Source of the DNA: Novosphingobium ovatum
Lineage (GTDB): Bacteria; Pseudomonadota; Alphaproteobacteria; Sphingomonadales; Sphingomonadaceae
DNA length: 64,000 nucleotides
Direction of reading: 5' to 3'
NCBI RefSeq assembly: GCF_009909235.1
Contig: NZ_JAAAPO010000009.1
Span: 1-64,000 of the forward strand
The notes under the pieces are model-generated. The model searched no databases and was not told the DNA's origin. It saw only the letters and a program-made list of their open reading frames with translations. Each line of letters starts with the position of its first letter. Positions within the stretch are counted from its first letter, which is position 1. Positions 8,335 to 17,449 of the stretch are shown here, piece after piece. A program made the position numbers and the translations under genes.

Positions 8335-10569
8335 TCAGGCCTGATCCACCCGGCCAATCGGCATCCGCCGGATGCGGCGGCCCAACAGGCGCGAAACCGC
8401 ATTGGCCACGGCGGGCGGCACCGCAGGCAGGCCGGGCTCACCAATTCCGCCCATCGGCGCGCCGCTTTCCACCACGCGCACATGGACACGCGGCATGCGG
8501 TCAGGCGTCAGGATGGAATAGCCGTCAAAGTTGCGGGCCTCGCGCAGGCCGTCCTTGAACACGGCTTCCTCGATCAACACCTGCGACAGGCCCAATGCCA
8601 CGGCGGAATTGACCTGTGCGGTGATGATCGCCGGGTTGACGATGTTGCCCGGATCGATCGCCTGCCACAGGTCATGCACCACCACCTGCCCGTCCTTGAC
8701 CGAAACTTCGGCAATGGCGGCGGTTTCGGTGCCAAAGGGCGAGGCCATCGCCACGCCGCGCGCCCGCTTGCTGCCATCGGGCGCGGTAAAGGGCCCGGCC
8801 TTCCACCCGCCCGCCAGATCGGCCACCGCCTGCAACAGATTGGTCAGCCGCGCGTTGCCCTGCAACAGCTTCATGCGCAGCGCGAATGGATCCTGCCCGC
8901 CCTTGTCGGCCACTTCGTCCAGGAACGTTTCGTAAAAGAAATCGTTCATCGAATTGCCGACCGACCGCCAATAGGCCAGCGGCGCGGGGCTTTTGGCGTA
9001 GATCTGGGCGATGCGCTTGGCGGGCAGGGCATAGGCCTTGCCGGTCAGGCCCTCCAGCGCTGCCGGATCGATCTTGCCGCTGCGCTTGTCGGCGATGCCC
9101 TCGGTCGGGCCTTCGGTGATGCTGACGGCCTCGATCGCGGATGGCAGGCCATCGGCGCCCAGCGCGGCGCGGAACCGCACCGCCGCCATCGGGCGCAAGG
9201 GATCGCGCAGGAACTCCTCCTCGCGCGTCCAGATCAGCTTGACCGGGGCACCCACGCGCTTGGCCAGCTCGATCGCCTGCGGAAATGGGCTGGCGTGGGG
9301 ATAGATGAAGTGGCGGCCAAAGAACCCGCCCAGCAGCGGCGAATGGACCGTGATCTTTTCGGGCGGCAGGCCGGACGCCTTGGCGATCTCGCCCAGAAAG
9401 ATGTCGGGGGCCTGATTGGGCAGCCACACCTCCAGCGTGCCGTCGCCATTGAACCGCGCCAGCGCCGAGGGCGGCTCCAACTGGGCGTGGTTCAGATATT
9501 GGCTGTGATAGGTGGCGCTGATCGTGGTCTTGGCGCTGGCCAGCGCGGCGGCGATGTCCCCGCTGCTTTCGCCCACCTCCTCGGTCCCCTGTGTGGTGGC
9601 CAGTTGCGCCGCAAACGCGGCCGAGGAAAAACTGGCGGGCATGGGGCGATAGGTCGCCCCGCTCGCCTCGGCCCAATCCACTTGCGCGGCCTCAACCGCG
9701 CGGCGGGCGTGCCAGAAACGCTGCGCCACCACGGCCACCGCGCCGTTCAGCACATGCACCGAATGCACGCCCTTCATGGCCTTGACCGCCGCCTCGTTGC
9801 GGATGCGGGTGACGGTCATGCCCAGACGGGGCGCATGCTGAACCGCGGCATGCAACATGCCCGGCACCGCCATGTCGATCGAGAACTGCGCCCGCCCGGT
9901 GGATTTGTCGCGCACGTCCAGCCGCTTGACCGGCTTGCCGATCCAGCGGAATTGGGCCGGATCCTTCAGCGTGACCGCGGCGGGCGCGGGCAGGTCCAGC
10001 GTGCCCTGCACCAGTTGCGCATAGGTCAGCACCCGGCCAGAGGCGGCGTGGACCACCTTGCCCGGCTGGGTCGTCAGGGCCGAGACCGGCAGCTGCCAGC
10101 GGCTGGCGGCGGCCTGCATCAGCATGGCGCGCGCGGTCGCGCCCAGTTTGCGCATGGTGGCATAGCTGCTGCGGACCGAGAACGACCCCCCGGTTATCCG
10201 CATCTGCCCAAACACCACCTGATAATCGCGCCCGGTGGGGGCGTTTTCGATGACAAAGCTGGCCGGATCGGCATCCAGCTCCTCGCCCACGATCTGGGCC
10301 AGCGCGGTCCAGATGCCTTGGCCGCCCTCCATGAAGGGGCTTTGCAACCGGATGCGGCCATCGGGCAGGATCGCCAGAAAGGCCGGAACGCGGGTGCCCG
10401 GCACAATCGGTGCAGCCGCCGCGCTCTGCGCCCGCGCCGCGCCCACCGGCAGGCCAAAGCCCAGCACCAGCGCGCCCGTGGCCAGACCACCCAGCACCCC
10501 CCGGCGCGAGACATTGACCGGATCGCCGGTCGGCAGCGTTTCGCCCTGCGGCTGGCTCATGTGGTTCAT
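8335..10569 (-). CDS. Molybdopterin-binding subunit of an IorB-type aldehyde/heterocycle dehydrogenase
   Basis: A 744-residue large subunit of the xanthine dehydrogenase superfamily, closest in layout to isoquinoline 1-oxidoreductase beta subunits. A twin-arginine signal (SRRGVLGGLATGALVLGF, residues about 22-39) predicts export of the folded enzyme to the periplasm. Molybdopterin-binding segments such as GGFFGRHFIYPHASPF are visible. Its ATG overlaps the stop of the iron-sulfur subunit gene by 4 nt. The substrate could be an aldehyde or an N-heterocycle and is not decided by sequence. No maturation chaperone or cytochrome subunit gene adjoins it. Confidence 0.88.
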   Translation of the reverse strand: MNHMSQPQGETLPTGDPVNVSRRGVLGGLATGALVLGFGLPVGAARAQSAAAAPIVPGTRVPAFLAILPDGRIRLQSPFMEGGQGIWTALAQIVGEELDADPASFVIENAPTGRDYQVVFGQMRITGGSFSVRSSYATMRKLGATARAMLMQAAASRWQLPVSALTTQPGKVVHAASGRVLTYAQLVQGTLDLPAPAAVTLKDPAQFRWIGKPVKRLDVRDKSTGRAQFSIDMAVPGMLHAAVQHAPRLGMTVTRIRNEAAVKAMKGVHSVHVLNGAVAVVAQRFWHARRAVEAAQVDWAEASGATYRPMPASFSSAAFAAQLATTQGTEEVGESSGDIAAALASAKTTISATYHSQYLNHAQLEPPSALARFNGDGTLEVWLPNQAPDIFLGEIAKASGLPPEKITVHSPLLGGFFGRHFIYPHASPFPQAIELAKRVGAPVKLIWTREEEFLRDPLRPMAAVRFRAALGADGLPSAIEAVSITEGPTEGIADKRSGKIDPAALEGLTGKAYALPAKRIAQIYAKSPAPLAYWRSVGNSMNDFFYETFLDEVADKGGQDPFALRMKLLQGNARLTNLLQAVADLAGGWKAGPFTAPDGSKRARGVAMASPFGTETAAIAEVSVKDGQVVVHDLWQAIDPGNIVNPAIITAQVNSAVALGLSQVLIEEAVFKDGLREARNFDGYSILTPDRMPRVHVRVVESGAPMGGIGEPGLPAVPPAVANAVSRLLGRRIRRMPIGRVDQA

Positions 10570-11045
10570 GCGCCCTTGCTCCCGGCTGCGGGGGCGCTCA
10601 GGCCCGCGACATCGCGCACCGCCGCCTTGATCGCGTTATAGGTGCCACAGCGGCACAGGTTGACCATCGCGTCCTCGACGTCACTGTCGGAGGGTTTGGC
10701 CTTGGCCTTCAACAGGGCGGTCGCGGCCATCACCTGACCTGATTGGCAATAGCCGCATTGCGGCACCTGATGCGCCTCCCATGCGGCCACGACGCGGGCG
10801 CCAACGGGATCGGCCTCCACCGCCTCGATCGTGGTGACCTTGCGCCCCGCGACCAGTTCCAGCGGGGTGATGCAGGACCGGGTGATCTCGCCATCCACCA
10901 TCACCGAACACGCGCCGCACTGCGCCACGCCACAGCCATATTTGGTGCCCGTCATCGCCAGATCATCGCGCAGTACCCACAACAGCGGCGTGTCGGGCTC
11001 GGCATCGATGCTATGGGCTTTTCCGTTGATGGTCAGTTGTATCAT
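10566..11045 (-). CDS. [2Fe-2S] subunit of the molybdenum hydroxylase (IorA-like)
   Basis: A 159-residue electron-transfer subunit. The N-terminal plant-ferredoxin cluster is held by Cys38, Cys43, Cys46 and Cys58 (CGVAQCGACSV), and the C-terminal helical-bundle cluster by Cys97, Cys100, Cys131 and Cys133 (CGYCQSG and CRCGTYNAI). The open frame extends 120 codons upstream, but ATG 11045 gives the standard length and fold. It has no signal peptide and presumably leaves the cytoplasm together with its Tat-tagged partner, as proposed for this family. Confidence 0.92.
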   Translation of the reverse strand: MIQLTINGKAHSIDAEPDTPLLWVLRDDLAMTGTKYGCGVAQCGACSVMVDGEITRSCITPLELVAGRKVTTIEAVEADPVGARVVAAWEAHQVPQCGYCQSGQVMAATALLKAKAKPSDSDVEDAMVNLCRCGTYNAIKAAVRDVAGLSAPAAGSKGA

Positions 11046-11361
11046 GGTGGGGCGTAACCTTTGGACGGGCCGGCGGGGGCGCCGGATCAGTATTGCGGTG
11101 CAATGTGGGGGCGAAAGCCCGCTTGCGCAACCGCCCGAACAGGCATGTCCGGCGGTTGGTTGCGGCAACCGGCCCATAGCGCGTCCGTCGTGGATTGGCA
11201 GCGGCCACAAGTGTACTGGCGGCCCGGCTGGCCTGAATGGATAGGTATCCGTGACCGGGCAATGTTCTTGCATAGCGGGCGCAAAGGCATTACCGGACAC
11301 TTTGTCCGTTACCGCGCCGCGGCAGGCCCCCGCCTGTCCCGCCCCCATCTGCGAGTGTCCC
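11046..11361. promoter_or_regulatory. Divergent promoter region, molybdenum hydroxylase / EmrAB operons
   Basis: This 316-bp stretch holds no gene that I can support. It separates two divergent operons and so must carry both promoters. The clearest element is the perfect palindrome at 11294-11308, listed separately. A second, looser inverted repeat (CGGTTG and CAACCG) lies near 11153-11171. Confidence 0.55.
11294..11308. promoter_or_regulatory. Palindromic operator candidate upstream of emrA
   Basis: CGGACA-CTT-TGTCCG is a perfect inverted repeat with 6-bp arms and a 3-bp centre, 53 bp upstream of the emrA start. Size and placement suit a TetR-family repressor site. A TetR gene lies at the far end of the same pump cluster, but the pairing is inferred. 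Confidence 0.45.
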
Positions 11362-12453
11362 ATGGCCGATACGCCCGAGCTTTCCGAAACCCAAACCCCG
11401 CGCAATCCGGCCGCGCGCCGCGTGATCCTGACGGTGCTGGGCGCGGCGGTGCTGGGCGGGGCGTGGTATGGCTATGGCTATTACACCCACGGCCAATATC
11501 AGCAGGAAACCAATGACGCGCAGGTACAGGCAGATTCGCTGACCGTGTCATCGCGCGTGTCGGGCTATGTTACCGATGTGCAGGTGCAGGACAATCAGGA
11601 CGTGGCGGCTGGCGCGCCCTTGCTGCGGCTGGACCCGCGCGATTACCGGGCCAAGACCGATCAGGCATCGGCCCAGATCGCCATGGCGCAGGCGTTGCAG
11701 GCCAATGCGCAATCGGCCATGGCCGAGCAACAGGCCGCGATCGAACAGGCCCGCGCGCAACTGGCCTCGGCACAGGCCAAGGCGCAGTTCGACGCCGATC
11801 AGGTCAAGCGTTTCGCGCCGCTGGTCGCCAGCGGGGCCGAGCAGGCGCAGCAACTGGCCCAGTTGCGCACCGCCGCCGATCAGTCCGCCGCGCAGGTCCG
11901 CGCCCAATCCGCCATGGTCGAGGCGCAGCAGCGCCGGCTTTCCACGCTGGAGGCGCAGGTGCGTCAGGCTGGCGCGCAGGGGCAGGGCGGCGCGGCGCAA
12001 TTGTCGGCTGCCAATGTCGATCTGGCAGCCACGCAGATCCGCGCCACCATGGCCGGCCGCGTGGGCGACAAAAGCGTGACCGTGGGCCAATATGTCACCC
12101 CCGGCATGCGGCTGATGTCGATCGTCCCGCTGGACAAGCTGTATGTCGTGGCCAATTTCAAGGAAACGCAGATGGCGCTGGTGCGCCCCGGTCAGCCGGT
12201 GACGATCAAGGTCGACGCGCTGGAGGGCAAGGTGATCAAGGGCCGGGTGGCCAGCATCGCGCCGGGCACCGGGGCCAGTTTCAGCCTGATCCCTCCCGCC
12301 AATGCCACCGGCAATTTCACCAAGATCGTCCAGCGCGTCCCCGTGCGGATCGAGATCGAGGCAACCCCGGCCATCCGCCGCCTGTTGGTGCCAGGCCTGT
12401 CGGTGACGGCCAGCATCGACACCATCAGCGCCCGTGACGAGGCCGCGCACTGA
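11362..12453 (+). CDS. HlyD-family efflux adaptor, EmrA-like
   Basis: A 363-residue membrane fusion protein with one N-terminal membrane anchor (about residues 21-40) and a periplasmic part. The lipoyl half VSSRVSGYVTDVQVQDNQDV, a long coiled-coil hairpin rich in Ala and Gln (about 95-215), and the C-terminal beta barrel are visible. ATG 11362 is chosen over an in-frame start 37 codons upstream because it directly precedes the cytoplasmic tail and anchor. The MFS permease gene follows after 2 nt. It should bridge EmrB and the outer-membrane factor encoded next. Confidence 0.9.
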   Translation: MADTPELSETQTPRNPAARRVILTVLGAAVLGGAWYGYGYYTHGQYQQETNDAQVQADSLTVSSRVSGYVTDVQVQDNQDVAAGAPLLRLDPRDYRAKTDQASAQIAMAQALQANAQSAMAEQQAAIEQARAQLASAQAKAQFDADQVKRFAPLVASGAEQAQQLAQLRTAADQSAAQVRAQSAMVEAQQRRLSTLEAQVRQAGAQGQGGAAQLSAANVDLAATQIRATMAGRVGDKSVTVGQYVTPGMRLMSIVPLDKLYVVANFKETQMALVRPGQPVTIKVDALEGKVIKGRVASIAPGTGASFSLIPPANATGNFTKIVQRVPVRIEIEATPAIRRLLVPGLSVTASIDTISARDEAAH

Positions 12454-12455
12454 AC

Positions 12456-14015
12456 ATGGCAGAGGCGGCCGCCCCCACCGTTTCGCCCGTTCCCGCCGCG
12501 CCACAGAATGCCGATCTGACGGCATGGCTGGCGGTGGCGGCGGGCACGCTGGGCGCGCTGATGGCGACGCTGGACATCTCCATCGTCAATTCGGCGCTGC
12601 CCACGATCCAGGGCGAAATCGGCGCGTCGGGCACCGAAGGGACGTGGGTGGCCACCTCCTATCTGGTGGCCGAAATCGTCATCATCCCGCTGGCGGCATG
12701 GTTTCAGCGGGTGCTGGGCCTGCGCACATTCCTGTTGATCGCGGCCAGCCTGTTCACGCTGTTTTCGATGATGTGCGGCATGGCCGACAGCCTGACGATG
12801 ATGATCATCGGCCGCGTCGGACAAGGCTTTACCGGGGGGGCGCTGATCCCCACGGCGCAAACCATCATCGCCATGCGATTGCCCCGCCATCAGCAACCGA
12901 TCGGCATCGCCGCCTTTGGCTGTACGGCGATCATGGGGCCGGTGATGGGGCCGCTGATCGGCGGCTGGCTGACCGAGAACATCTCGTGGCATTACGCCTT
13001 TTTCATCAACCTGCCGGTGTGTGCGGTGCTGTTGTGCCTGCTCATTCTGGGGCTGCCGCATGAACGCAGCCATTTGCGCGAATTTGCCCGCGCGGACTGG
13101 TTTGGCATCATCGGGCTGGCGCTGGGACTGGGCGGGCTGACGGTCCTCCTGGAAGAAGGCCAGCGCGAGCAGTGGTTCGATTCCGAGGTGATCCGCCTGA
13201 TGGCGCTGGTTTCGTTGGCCGGGTTCATCAGTCTGGGGATCGGCCAGAAATATGCCGCCCGCCCGGTGATCCAGCTGAAGCTGTTGCTGGACCGGCAATT
13301 TGGCGCGGTGGCGGCGATGGGCCTTGTGCTGGGGATGGTGCTCTATGGCACCTCCTATGTCATCCCCCAGTTTCTGGCGATGGTGGCCAATTACAACGCG
13401 CTGCAATCGGGCAAGATCGTGCTGATCTCTGGCCTGCCCAGCCTGTTCATGATGGCGATGGTGCCGATCCTGCTGAAACGGGTGGATGTGCGGATCGCGG
13501 TGGCGGCAGGGCTGATGATCATGGGCGGATCGGCTTTGCTGGATTCCAACCTGTCGATCCTGGCCGATGGCGATGATTTCGTGGTCTCGCAATTGCTGCG
13601 CGGAGTGGGGCAGATTTTGGGCATGCTGTTCCTGTCGCAAGCCTGTGTGCGGTCGGTCCCGCGCGAACTGGCGGGCGATGCGTCCGGCCTGTTCAACAGC
13701 GTGCGCAATCTGGGCGGCAGTCTGGCGCTGGCGGGGATTGCCATCATTCAGGACGAACGCCTGTGGCTGCACGCCCGCCGCATGGAGGAAAGCCTGCGCG
13801 CCAACAGCGTGGCGGTGCAGGCCAAGGTGCAAGCCATGGGCGGCCTGCACGCCGCCGTGCCCCAGATCGAGGCGCAGATCCAGATGCAGGCGCTGGTGAT
13901 GACCTTCAACGATATCTTCTGGATCATGGGCGTGGGGACGATGATCGTCCTGCCGCTGGTCCTGTTGCTGCGCCCCTTTGCCAAAGACGCCGCGCCCGAC
14001 GCGCCGATGCATTAA
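12456..14015 (+). CDS. MFS drug exporter, DHA2 family (EmrB-like)
   Basis: A 519-residue, 14-helix major facilitator. The first helix holds TLDISIVNSALPTIQGEIG and the motif C region reads GCTAIMGPVMGPLIGGWLTE, both typical of EmrB. It exports drugs or toxic aromatic compounds by proton antiport. Encoded between EmrA-like and NodT-like genes, it completes a tripartite MFS pump. The downstream outer-membrane factor gene begins 20 nt after its stop. Confidence 0.94.
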   Translation: MAEAAAPTVSPVPAAPQNADLTAWLAVAAGTLGALMATLDISIVNSALPTIQGEIGASGTEGTWVATSYLVAEIVIIPLAAWFQRVLGLRTFLLIAASLFTLFSMMCGMADSLTMMIIGRVGQGFTGGALIPTAQTIIAMRLPRHQQPIGIAAFGCTAIMGPVMGPLIGGWLTENISWHYAFFINLPVCAVLLCLLILGLPHERSHLREFARADWFGIIGLALGLGGLTVLLEEGQREQWFDSEVIRLMALVSLAGFISLGIGQKYAARPVIQLKLLLDRQFGAVAAMGLVLGMVLYGTSYVIPQFLAMVANYNALQSGKIVLISGLPSLFMMAMVPILLKRVDVRIAVAAGLMIMGGSALLDSNLSILADGDDFVVSQLLRGVGQILGMLFLSQACVRSVPRELAGDASGLFNSVRNLGGSLALAGIAIIQDERLWLHARRMEESLRANSVAVQAKVQAMGGLHAAVPQIEAQIQMQALVMTFNDIFWIMGVGTMIVLPLVLLLRPFAKDAAPDAPMH

Positions 14016-14035
14016 GCCAATCTGTGAGAGCCACC

Positions 14036-15454
14036 ATGACGCCCGCCCATTCCCGTTTGCTGATTTCGCTGCTGGCCGGTGGCCTGCCCTTGGCGCTGGG
14101 CGCCTGTGCGGTAGGGCCGCGCTATGCCGGGCCGCCCGCGCCGCCGGTGGCATCGGACGCGCGTTTCGCGCGCGGCGCGGGGCTGGCGGCGGGGCAACCG
14201 GCGCTGGCCAATTGGTGGGAGGCGCTGGGCGATGCGCGGCTGAACACGCTGATGGCGCAGGCGCTGGCCAACAGCCCCTCGGTGGCCGAGGCGCAGGCCC
14301 GGCTGGCCGAGGCGGGGGCGCTCCTGCGTCAGCGCAAGGCCAGCGATCTGCCTTCGGTGTCGCCCACGCTGATCACCGGGCGGGCGGAATTGCCCGCCTT
14401 TACGCCGGGGGGATCACGCACCGATCTGGAAATCTACAATCTGGGCGCGACCGCCTCGTGGGAGCCGGATTTCTGGGGGATGAAGGCGGCCGACAACGCC
14501 AGCGCCGCCGCCACCCGTGACAAGGCGCGTGCCCAACTGGCCGATGTGCAGGTCAGCCTGAGCGCGCAGGTGGCGCAGGCCTATGTCAATCTGCGTGACG
14601 CGCAGGGGCGGCTGGCACAGGCCCGCGCGCTGACCGGGCTGCGCGCCCGCGCGCTGGAACTGATCGAACAGCGGTTCAAGGCAGGCGCGGCCACGCAGGC
14701 CGATATCGCCCGGGCCCAGACCGCCCGCGCGCAGGCCGCCGCCGCGCAGGCCCCGCTTCAGGCACAGGCAGAGGTGGCGCTGAACCAGTTGGCGGTCCTG
14801 ACCGGCCATGCACCGGGGGCGCTGGATGGCGATCTGGCCGCCCTTGCGCCTTTGCCGCAATTGCCCGCCAGCGTGGCGGTGGGCGATCCGGCGGGCCTGA
14901 TTGCGCGCCGCCCCGACATCCGCACCGCCGAACGCCAACTGGCCGCCAGCACCGCCAATATCGCCGCCACCCGCGCCAAGCTGTTGCCGCGCCTGTCGTT
15001 CACCGGCATTCTGGGCATGGGCAGCAATTCGGTGGAAAGCATCGTTGACCCCAGCACGGCCGCCTATGGCGTGTTGCCGCAGCTGAAATGGAGCGGGCTG
15101 GATTGGGGCAAGGGCCGCGCCAGCGTGGCACAGGCCCGCGCGCAAAAGGATACAGCCCAAGCGCAATATACCCGCGCCGTGCTGACCGCGCTGGAAGATG
15201 CCGAGAGCAGCCTGTCACGATTCCGCGCCAATCGCACCCGTCTGGCGGAACTGGACGTGGCCGCCGCTGCCGCCCGCCGTGCCGCCGATCTGGGGGCGCA
15301 GCGCGTTGCGGCTGGCACGTTGTCGGGGCTGGAACAGGCAGACATCGCCGCCACCGCGCAGCAGGCGCAGATGACCGCCGCGCAAGCCCGCGCCGATCTG
15401 CTCTCCAGCTATATCACCGTGGCCAAGGCGTTGGGGCTGGGTTGGCGGGACTGA
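14036..15454 (+). CDS. Outer-membrane efflux lipoprotein, NodT family
   Basis: A 472-residue TolC-fold outer-membrane factor. The lipobox LALGAC places the lipidated residue at Cys24 and is followed by the typical AVGPRYAGP start. The second repeat is marked by LIARRPDIRTAERQLAASTANI. ATG 14036 is chosen because it yields the lipoprotein signal; the frame is open far upstream inside emrB. It is the third gene of the EmrAB-type operon. Confidence 0.92.
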   Translation: MTPAHSRLLISLLAGGLPLALGACAVGPRYAGPPAPPVASDARFARGAGLAAGQPALANWWEALGDARLNTLMAQALANSPSVAEAQARLAEAGALLRQRKASDLPSVSPTLITGRAELPAFTPGGSRTDLEIYNLGATASWEPDFWGMKAADNASAAATRDKARAQLADVQVSLSAQVAQAYVNLRDAQGRLAQARALTGLRARALELIEQRFKAGAATQADIARAQTARAQAAAAQAPLQAQAEVALNQLAVLTGHAPGALDGDLAALAPLPQLPASVAVGDPAGLIARRPDIRTAERQLAASTANIAATRAKLLPRLSFTGILGMGSNSVESIVDPSTAAYGVLPQLKWSGLDWGKGRASVAQARAQKDTAQAQYTRAVLTALEDAESSLSRFRANRTRLAELDVAAAAARRAADLGAQRVAAGTLSGLEQADIAATAQQAQMTAAQARADLLSSYITVAKALGLGWRD

Positions 15455-15521
15455 CGCCCGCTGGCGGTCTGGGCCTGCGGGACTGAAGCCGGACGGGGGC
15501 GCCCGCCGCCTGTCGGCGCGT

Positions 15522-16097
15522 TCAGCGCGGGGCGATGCCGTGCAGCAGCAGGGTCAGCCCCGTGGTCACCATCTCGGCGATTTCATCCTCTTCTTTGAAG
15601 GGCTTGCACAGAGCGCCCAGCATCCGCACCACCATCAGCAATTCCTGCGCGCCGACATCGGGCCGCAACCGGCCCTCGGCATGGGCGCGGGCGACCAGCG
15701 GTTCCAGCGCCCGTTCGGCACGCAGCCCCAATTGCCGGAACGCGGCCAGTTGCGCCTCGTCCAACTGCACCTCGGCCAACAGGCGGGCGAACAGCGCCGA
15801 CATCCGCGCCCCATCGCGCACGATCCGCCGCAGCGCGTCCTCAAACGGTAGTTCCAGCGTTTCGGGCGGCACCAACTGGTCGATCTCACGCGCGAATATG
15901 GCCAAAGCCAGCGCAACGCGATCCTTGAAATTGCGGTATAAAGTGGCGCGGCCCACCCCCGCCCGGTCGGCGATTTCCTCCAGCGGCACGGCATAGCCAT
16001 GCGCCTCGATGCAGTCGATCGCTGCATCCAGCAACGCTGTGCGGCGGGCCACGGCGTCCTTGCGCGTCGGGCCGGAAAGGGCGATTTGGGCGGGCAT
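15522..16097 (-). CDS. TetR/AcrR-family regulator
   Basis: A 191-residue regulator. The N-terminal HTH is clear (VPLEEIADRAGVGRATLYR, about residues 37-55) and the rest is the variable ligand-binding domain. ATG 16097 is used; the frame is open 269 codons upstream in antisense to the next gene and that part is not real. It converges on the EmrAB operon and is divergent from a second TetR gene. It probably represses the efflux operon, and perhaps itself, through the palindromes noted nearby; this is inferred from position. Confidence 0.9.
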   Translation of the reverse strand: MPAQIALSGPTRKDAVARRTALLDAAIDCIEAHGYAVPLEEIADRAGVGRATLYRNFKDRVALALAIFAREIDQLVPPETLELPFEDALRRIVRDGARMSALFARLLAEVQLDEAQLAAFRQLGLRAERALEPLVARAHAEGRLRPDVGAQELLMVVRMLGALCKPFKEEDEIAEMVTTGLTLLLHGIAPR

Positions 16098-16114
16098 CTG
16101 TCCTTCTCTGTTTA

Positions 16115-16184
16115 GCCTGTCATTGTAGGCGTCCTGTGCGTCCGGCGCAATCGGGATGACGGCGCGGGGCAAACCGCCTAAGGC
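16115..16184. promoter_or_regulatory. Two GCCT/AGGC inverted repeats between divergent tetR genes
   Basis: The 123-bp gap between the two TetR genes carries GCCT-N8-AGGC at 16115-16130 and GCCT-A-AGGC at 16176-16184. Shared half-sites in a TetR-TetR intergenic region suggest autoregulatory operators, though the arms are short. Confidence 0.35.
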
Positions 16185-16220
16185 AGGCACGCGATCAGAT
16201 ACGGCGTTGGAGGGCGTGAA

Positions 16221-16910
16221 ATGGTTGTCAATGATAGCAATATGGACGCCTCTGCGACCGCTTTGGCCGAGCGCGAGCGGCGGCAGGCGGTGGGCCGCCT
16301 GCGCCGTGCCCGCACCCGCGCGCGCATTCTGGCGGCGGCCTTTGACCTGTTCGGATCGGACAGCGGCCTCTATGCCCGGATCGAGGAAATCGCCCAGCGC
16401 GCCGGGATCACCCGCGCCACCTTTTACGACCATTTCACCGGCATGGCCGAACTGCGCGAAGCCTTGGCCGTGGAGGTGACGCATGACTTCCTGATCGCGG
16501 TGCGTGACGCGCTCTCCACCCTGCCTGATCCGCGCGAAAGGGCGGCCGCCGCGATCCGGTTCTATCTGCACCGGGTGCGCGCCGCGCCGCGCTGGGGCTG
16601 GTCGATGGTCAATCTGTCGGCCAGCGGGGTGATCTTTGGCGCCGAAACCCATGGCGAGGCCGAGCACACCGTGCAGGAAGGGATGGCCGCGGGCATGCTG
16701 CATCTGCCCCACAGCGCGCTGGGCCGCGATCTGATCCTGGGCGCGACATTGGCGGCGATGGGCACGATGCTGCGCGAAAGGGTGGCGCCCGACTACCCCG
16801 AACAGATCGTCGTGCCGGTGCTGTGCGGGCTGGGCGTGGCGCGCGATGCGGCGCAGGCCATCGCCGCCCGGCCCTTGCCGCCGCTGCGGGAAACCGCGCC
16901 CCAAACTTGA
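16221..16910 (+). CDS. TetR/AcrR-family regulator
   Basis: A 229-residue regulator with an Arg-rich N-terminal tail before the HTH (ARIEEIAQRAGITRATFYDHF, about residues 54-74). A GGAGGG ribosome-binding site 6 nt upstream supports the ATG at 16221. It is divergent from the first TetR gene and reads in the same direction as the cytochrome c and flavoprotein genes, which start 101 nt downstream. It may control that pair, the divergent TetR gene, or both. Confidence 0.9.
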   Translation: MVVNDSNMDASATALAERERRQAVGRLRRARTRARILAAAFDLFGSDSGLYARIEEIAQRAGITRATFYDHFTGMAELREALAVEVTHDFLIAVRDALSTLPDPRERAAAAIRFYLHRVRAAPRWGWSMVNLSASGVIFGAETHGEAEHTVQEGMAAGMLHLPHSALGRDLILGATLAAMGTMLRERVAPDYPEQIVVPVLCGLGVARDAAQAIAARPLPPLRETAPQT

Positions 16911-16940
16911 CGATTTGCAAGATTTGGCATAGCCATTCCC

Positions 16941-16979
16941 GCATCCGACAGAATGTCTGATTCCGTCGGCGCATCCGAC
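16941..16979. promoter_or_regulatory. Repeat cluster upstream of the cytochrome c/flavoprotein pair
   Basis: GCATCCGAC occurs at 16941-16949 and again at 16971-16979, and the first copy also forms an inverted repeat (CCGAC ... GTCGG) with bases 16964-16968. The block lies 33 bp upstream of the cytochrome c ATG, so it may be an operator. Confidence 0.35.
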
Positions 16980-17011
16980 CGGGGCATATCCCGGCGAGCA
17001 AAGGAGAGGTT

Positions 17012-17449
17012 ATGTCTGCACAGGCTGTGCACCGGGCGCGTACCGGTGCGTGGGCGGTGGCGTGCGGCTGGCTGATGGTGGTGGGCGCCGCCGATGCCAA
17101 TGCCAGCGCGCGTCCTGCCCCCCAAACCACCGCCGTTCCCGCGTCCATCGCGCAATTCCGCCGTCCGCCCGCGCCCCCCCGCGCGCCAGAGGCGATCTAT
17201 GTCCGCACCTGTGGCTATTGCCATGGGGCGCATGTGGCGCCGATCATTCGCGGGCGCGGCCTGCCGGCGGAAATGGTCGAGCTGTATGTCCGCACCGGCC
17301 CGCGCGGCATGCCCGCCTTTCGCCCGACCGAGATCAGCCCGGCAGAGCTGAAGGCGCTTGCCGTCTGGGTCAGCCAGTCCAAGGCCGATCCCAACGAGCG
17401 CGCGCCGCTTGACCCCATCCCCGCCGCCACCAAGGAGCGCGCCCAATGA
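17012..17449 (+). CDS. Periplasmic c-type cytochrome, electron acceptor of the adjacent flavoprotein
   Basis: A 145-residue protein with an N-terminal signal peptide (cleavage near ANASA) and a single haem site, CGYCH, at about residue 69. A Met ligand is probable in RGMPAF. A GGAGAGG ribosome-binding site precedes the ATG. The stop overlaps the ATG of the flavoprotein gene by 4 nt. This is the arrangement of p-cresol methylhydroxylase and eugenol hydroxylase, in which the small subunit is a cytochrome c that takes electrons from the flavoprotein. Confidence 0.88.
   Translation: MSAQAVHRARTGAWAVACGWLMVVGAADANASARPAPQTTAVPASIAQFRRPPAPPRAPEAIYVRTCGYCHGAHVAPIIRGRGLPAEMVELYVRTGPRGMPAFRPTEISPAELKALAVWVSQSKADPNERAPLDPIPAATKERAQ

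Noticed and set aside
7894..10641. A 915-codon plus-strand open frame over the molybdenum hydroxylase gene
   Set aside because: It is the shadow of a gene with clear molybdopterin-binding and Tat motifs and has no recognisable domain of its own.
11046..11361. Small gene or RNA in the gap between the molybdenum hydroxylase and EmrA genes
   Set aside because: No open frame has a credible start or composition, and no stable fold with a terminator is evident.
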